This document shows positions 40,886 to 41,829 of a DNA stretch of 41,829 nt, piece by piece. The position numbers and the translations under genes are program-made. The stretch is from Phaeodactylibacter sp. (GTDB taxonomy: Bacteria > Bacteroidota > Bacteroidia > Chitinophagales > Saprospiraceae), in the NCBI RefSeq assembly GCF_022763345.1, contig NZ_JALEGS010000038.1:1-41829 (forward strand), in the 5' to 3' direction. The first letter of the stretch is position 1. The number at the start of each line of letters is the position of its first letter. A model generated the notes under the pieces. The model had not been told where the DNA came from. It ran no database searches and worked only from the letters and a program-made list of their open reading frames with translations.

Positions 40886-41829
40886 TTACCGGCTGATTAG
40901 CAACCGCTGTGCGCCCGGCTGCCCGTCAACCTTCAACCAGTATAAGCCATTCGGCAGGCCGCTTAGGGCAAGCAGATGCTCCACTAAGCCCACTTCGAGA
41001 GGCCAGGCCCTCACAGCCCGCCCCAGCCCGTCCATCAGGCGGGCCTGCACCGGCGCTTCCAGCGGCGCGCCCAGTGATAAAGTAACCGACCGGGAGGCCG
41101 GGTTGGGCCAAAGCGCCAGCTGCCCAGTGCCAGCCGCTGCGGTAAGCTCCATGACCGGGCTGCCCCCAAATTCGGTGCTGTTAGAAGCGCCTATAGTCGT
41201 CACCGGGCCAATCACAGCTACTGCTGCTCCGCCAGGCGTGCTCGTGAATGCGCCAAAGCCGACTTCCACGCACTCCTCCAGATGGTCCTGCATCTGTGTG
41301 GCCAACTGCCAGCCACTCCCGCCGGGGATGCGGTAGAAAGCCTGCAGCAGGCCATTGTGCCGCCGCAGGCCAAGCATTGCCGGTGTCGCGACTGCCTGAA
41401 AAGGCGTGAAGCTCTTGCCGCCATTGGGCAGCAGGCGGCTCTCCCAGCGCAGCACAGGCGTCAGGTTGGTAAACAGCCCGGCCATTGGCGACCCGGCCGC
41501 ACTGCTATTGCGCATGAATATGCCCGCATAGGTGCCCGGGCCCACCGACTGTACCTCTGCGCGGATGCCTGACCCTTCGCACAGCTCCTGCACCACGCCC
41601 GACAGCTGGTCCGTATTTCCGGAAATGGGGTTGTAGCCAGTGGTATTAAGGGTAAAATGCCCTTTGGACGGGTCGCCCGTGGCACAGGGGTCGTAAGCAT
41701 AGGCGCTGCTGCCCGGCACCATGCCGATATCGGCTGTGCCCCAGGGCGGCGGGATGCTCTCGCTGATGAGCACTTCCACCTGCGCCGTGCAGCTGCTGTT
41801 GTTGCCATGTATATCAGAAGCCGTCAGCT
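40886..41829 (-). CDS. C-terminal part of a large T9SS-exported protein (5' end outside window)
   Basis: The frame stays open to the right edge, so the internal GTG at 41779 is not a real start. The visible 314 residues begin with the end of an HYR/Ig-like repeat (SDIHGNNSSCTAQVEV). An unassigned beta-rich domain follows (about 210 residues, with AYDPCATGDPSKGHFTLNTTGYNP and SVGPGTYAGIFMRNSSA). A T9SS type A sorting domain ends the protein (LALWPNPASRSVTLSL ... LPNGLYWLKVDGQPGAQRLLISR). It is probably a very large surface or secreted protein made of repeats; codon use is notably GC-rich. Function unknown beyond T9SS export. Confidence 0.8.
   Translation of the reverse strand, partial: LTASDIHGNNSSCTAQVEVLISESIPPPWGTADIGMVPGSSAYAYDPCATGDPSKGHFTLNTTGYNPISGNTDQLSGVVQELCEGSGIRAEVQSVGPGTYAGIFMRNSSAAGSPMAGLFTNLTPVLRWESRLLPNGGKSFTPFQAVATPAMLGLRRHNGLLQAFYRIPGGSGWQLATQMQDHLEECVEVGFGAFTSTPGGAAVAVIGPVTTIGASNSTEFGGSPVMELTAAAGTGQLALWPNPASRSVTLSLGAPLEAPVQARLMDGLGRAVRAWPLEVGLVEHLLALSGLPNGLYWLKVDGQPGAQRLLISR

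Overview
The window comes from a chromosome of a Bacteroidota bacterium, most likely of the Saprospiria/Lewinella-like group. The reasons are the type IX secretion (T9SS) C-terminal sorting domains on three secreted proteins, a PorT homologue downstream of a menG/ubiE-type methyltransferase, a TonB-dependent receptor with an N-terminal carboxypeptidase-like domain, a beta-propeller (Reg_prop/Y_Y_Y) histidine kinase, several lipoproteins, and promoters of the TTG-N18/19-TAnnTTTG type. This placement is inferred from gene families, not from a marker-gene comparison. No tRNA, rRNA or CRISPR array was recognised.

Left accessory part (1 to about 6.2 kb). This part looks more AT-rich than the rest. 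It holds the tail of an unknown gene, a small helical protein, a DUF927-like P-loop ATPase of the kind found in mobile elements, and an array of 15 copies of a TGGTCTA/TAGACCA heptamer with an AT-rich stretch, followed by a small ribbon-helix-helix protein. Together these look like the replication or control region of an integrated plasmid, ICE or satellite. Next come a RimK-like ATP-grasp ligase with a clear terminator, a gene-poor stretch with two related inverted repeats, and a two-gene cassette of unknown function (5539-6084 and 4994-5542, minus strand). The cassette has its own promoter-like sequence and lies between two identical 30-bp direct repeats.

Sensing, uptake and secretion (6.2-17.6 kb). 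A propeller histidine kinase is divergent from a TonB-dependent receptor. The receptor converges on a large envelope protein with TPR, PD40, carboxypeptidase-regulatory and two SPOR domains, resembling the T9SS component PorE but with SPOR in place of OmpA. A T9SS-exported subtilisin-like protease follows.

Housekeeping and envelope part (17.6-41.8 kb). This contains a PlsC-like acyltransferase, a retropepsin-like protease, RmuC, a trehalose synthase fused to a maltokinase-like domain, MiaE, a secreted coiled-coil protein, a prolyl-oligopeptidase-family lipoprotein that has lost its catalytic residues, the diadenylate cyclase CdaA, a GNAT acetyltransferase, a YCII lipoprotein, a T9SS cargo protein, a small lipoprotein, aspartate kinase, a maltose-O-acetyltransferase-like enzyme, a TPR protein, GyrA, MenG/UbiE, PorT, and the C-terminal end of another large T9SS cargo protein that runs off the right edge.

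The items most worth following up are the heptamer array with its ribbon-helix-helix neighbour, the repeat-flanked two-gene cassette, the pseudo-peptidase beside cdaA, the TreS fusion whose kinase half has lost its metal ligands, and the PorE-like protein with SPOR domains.
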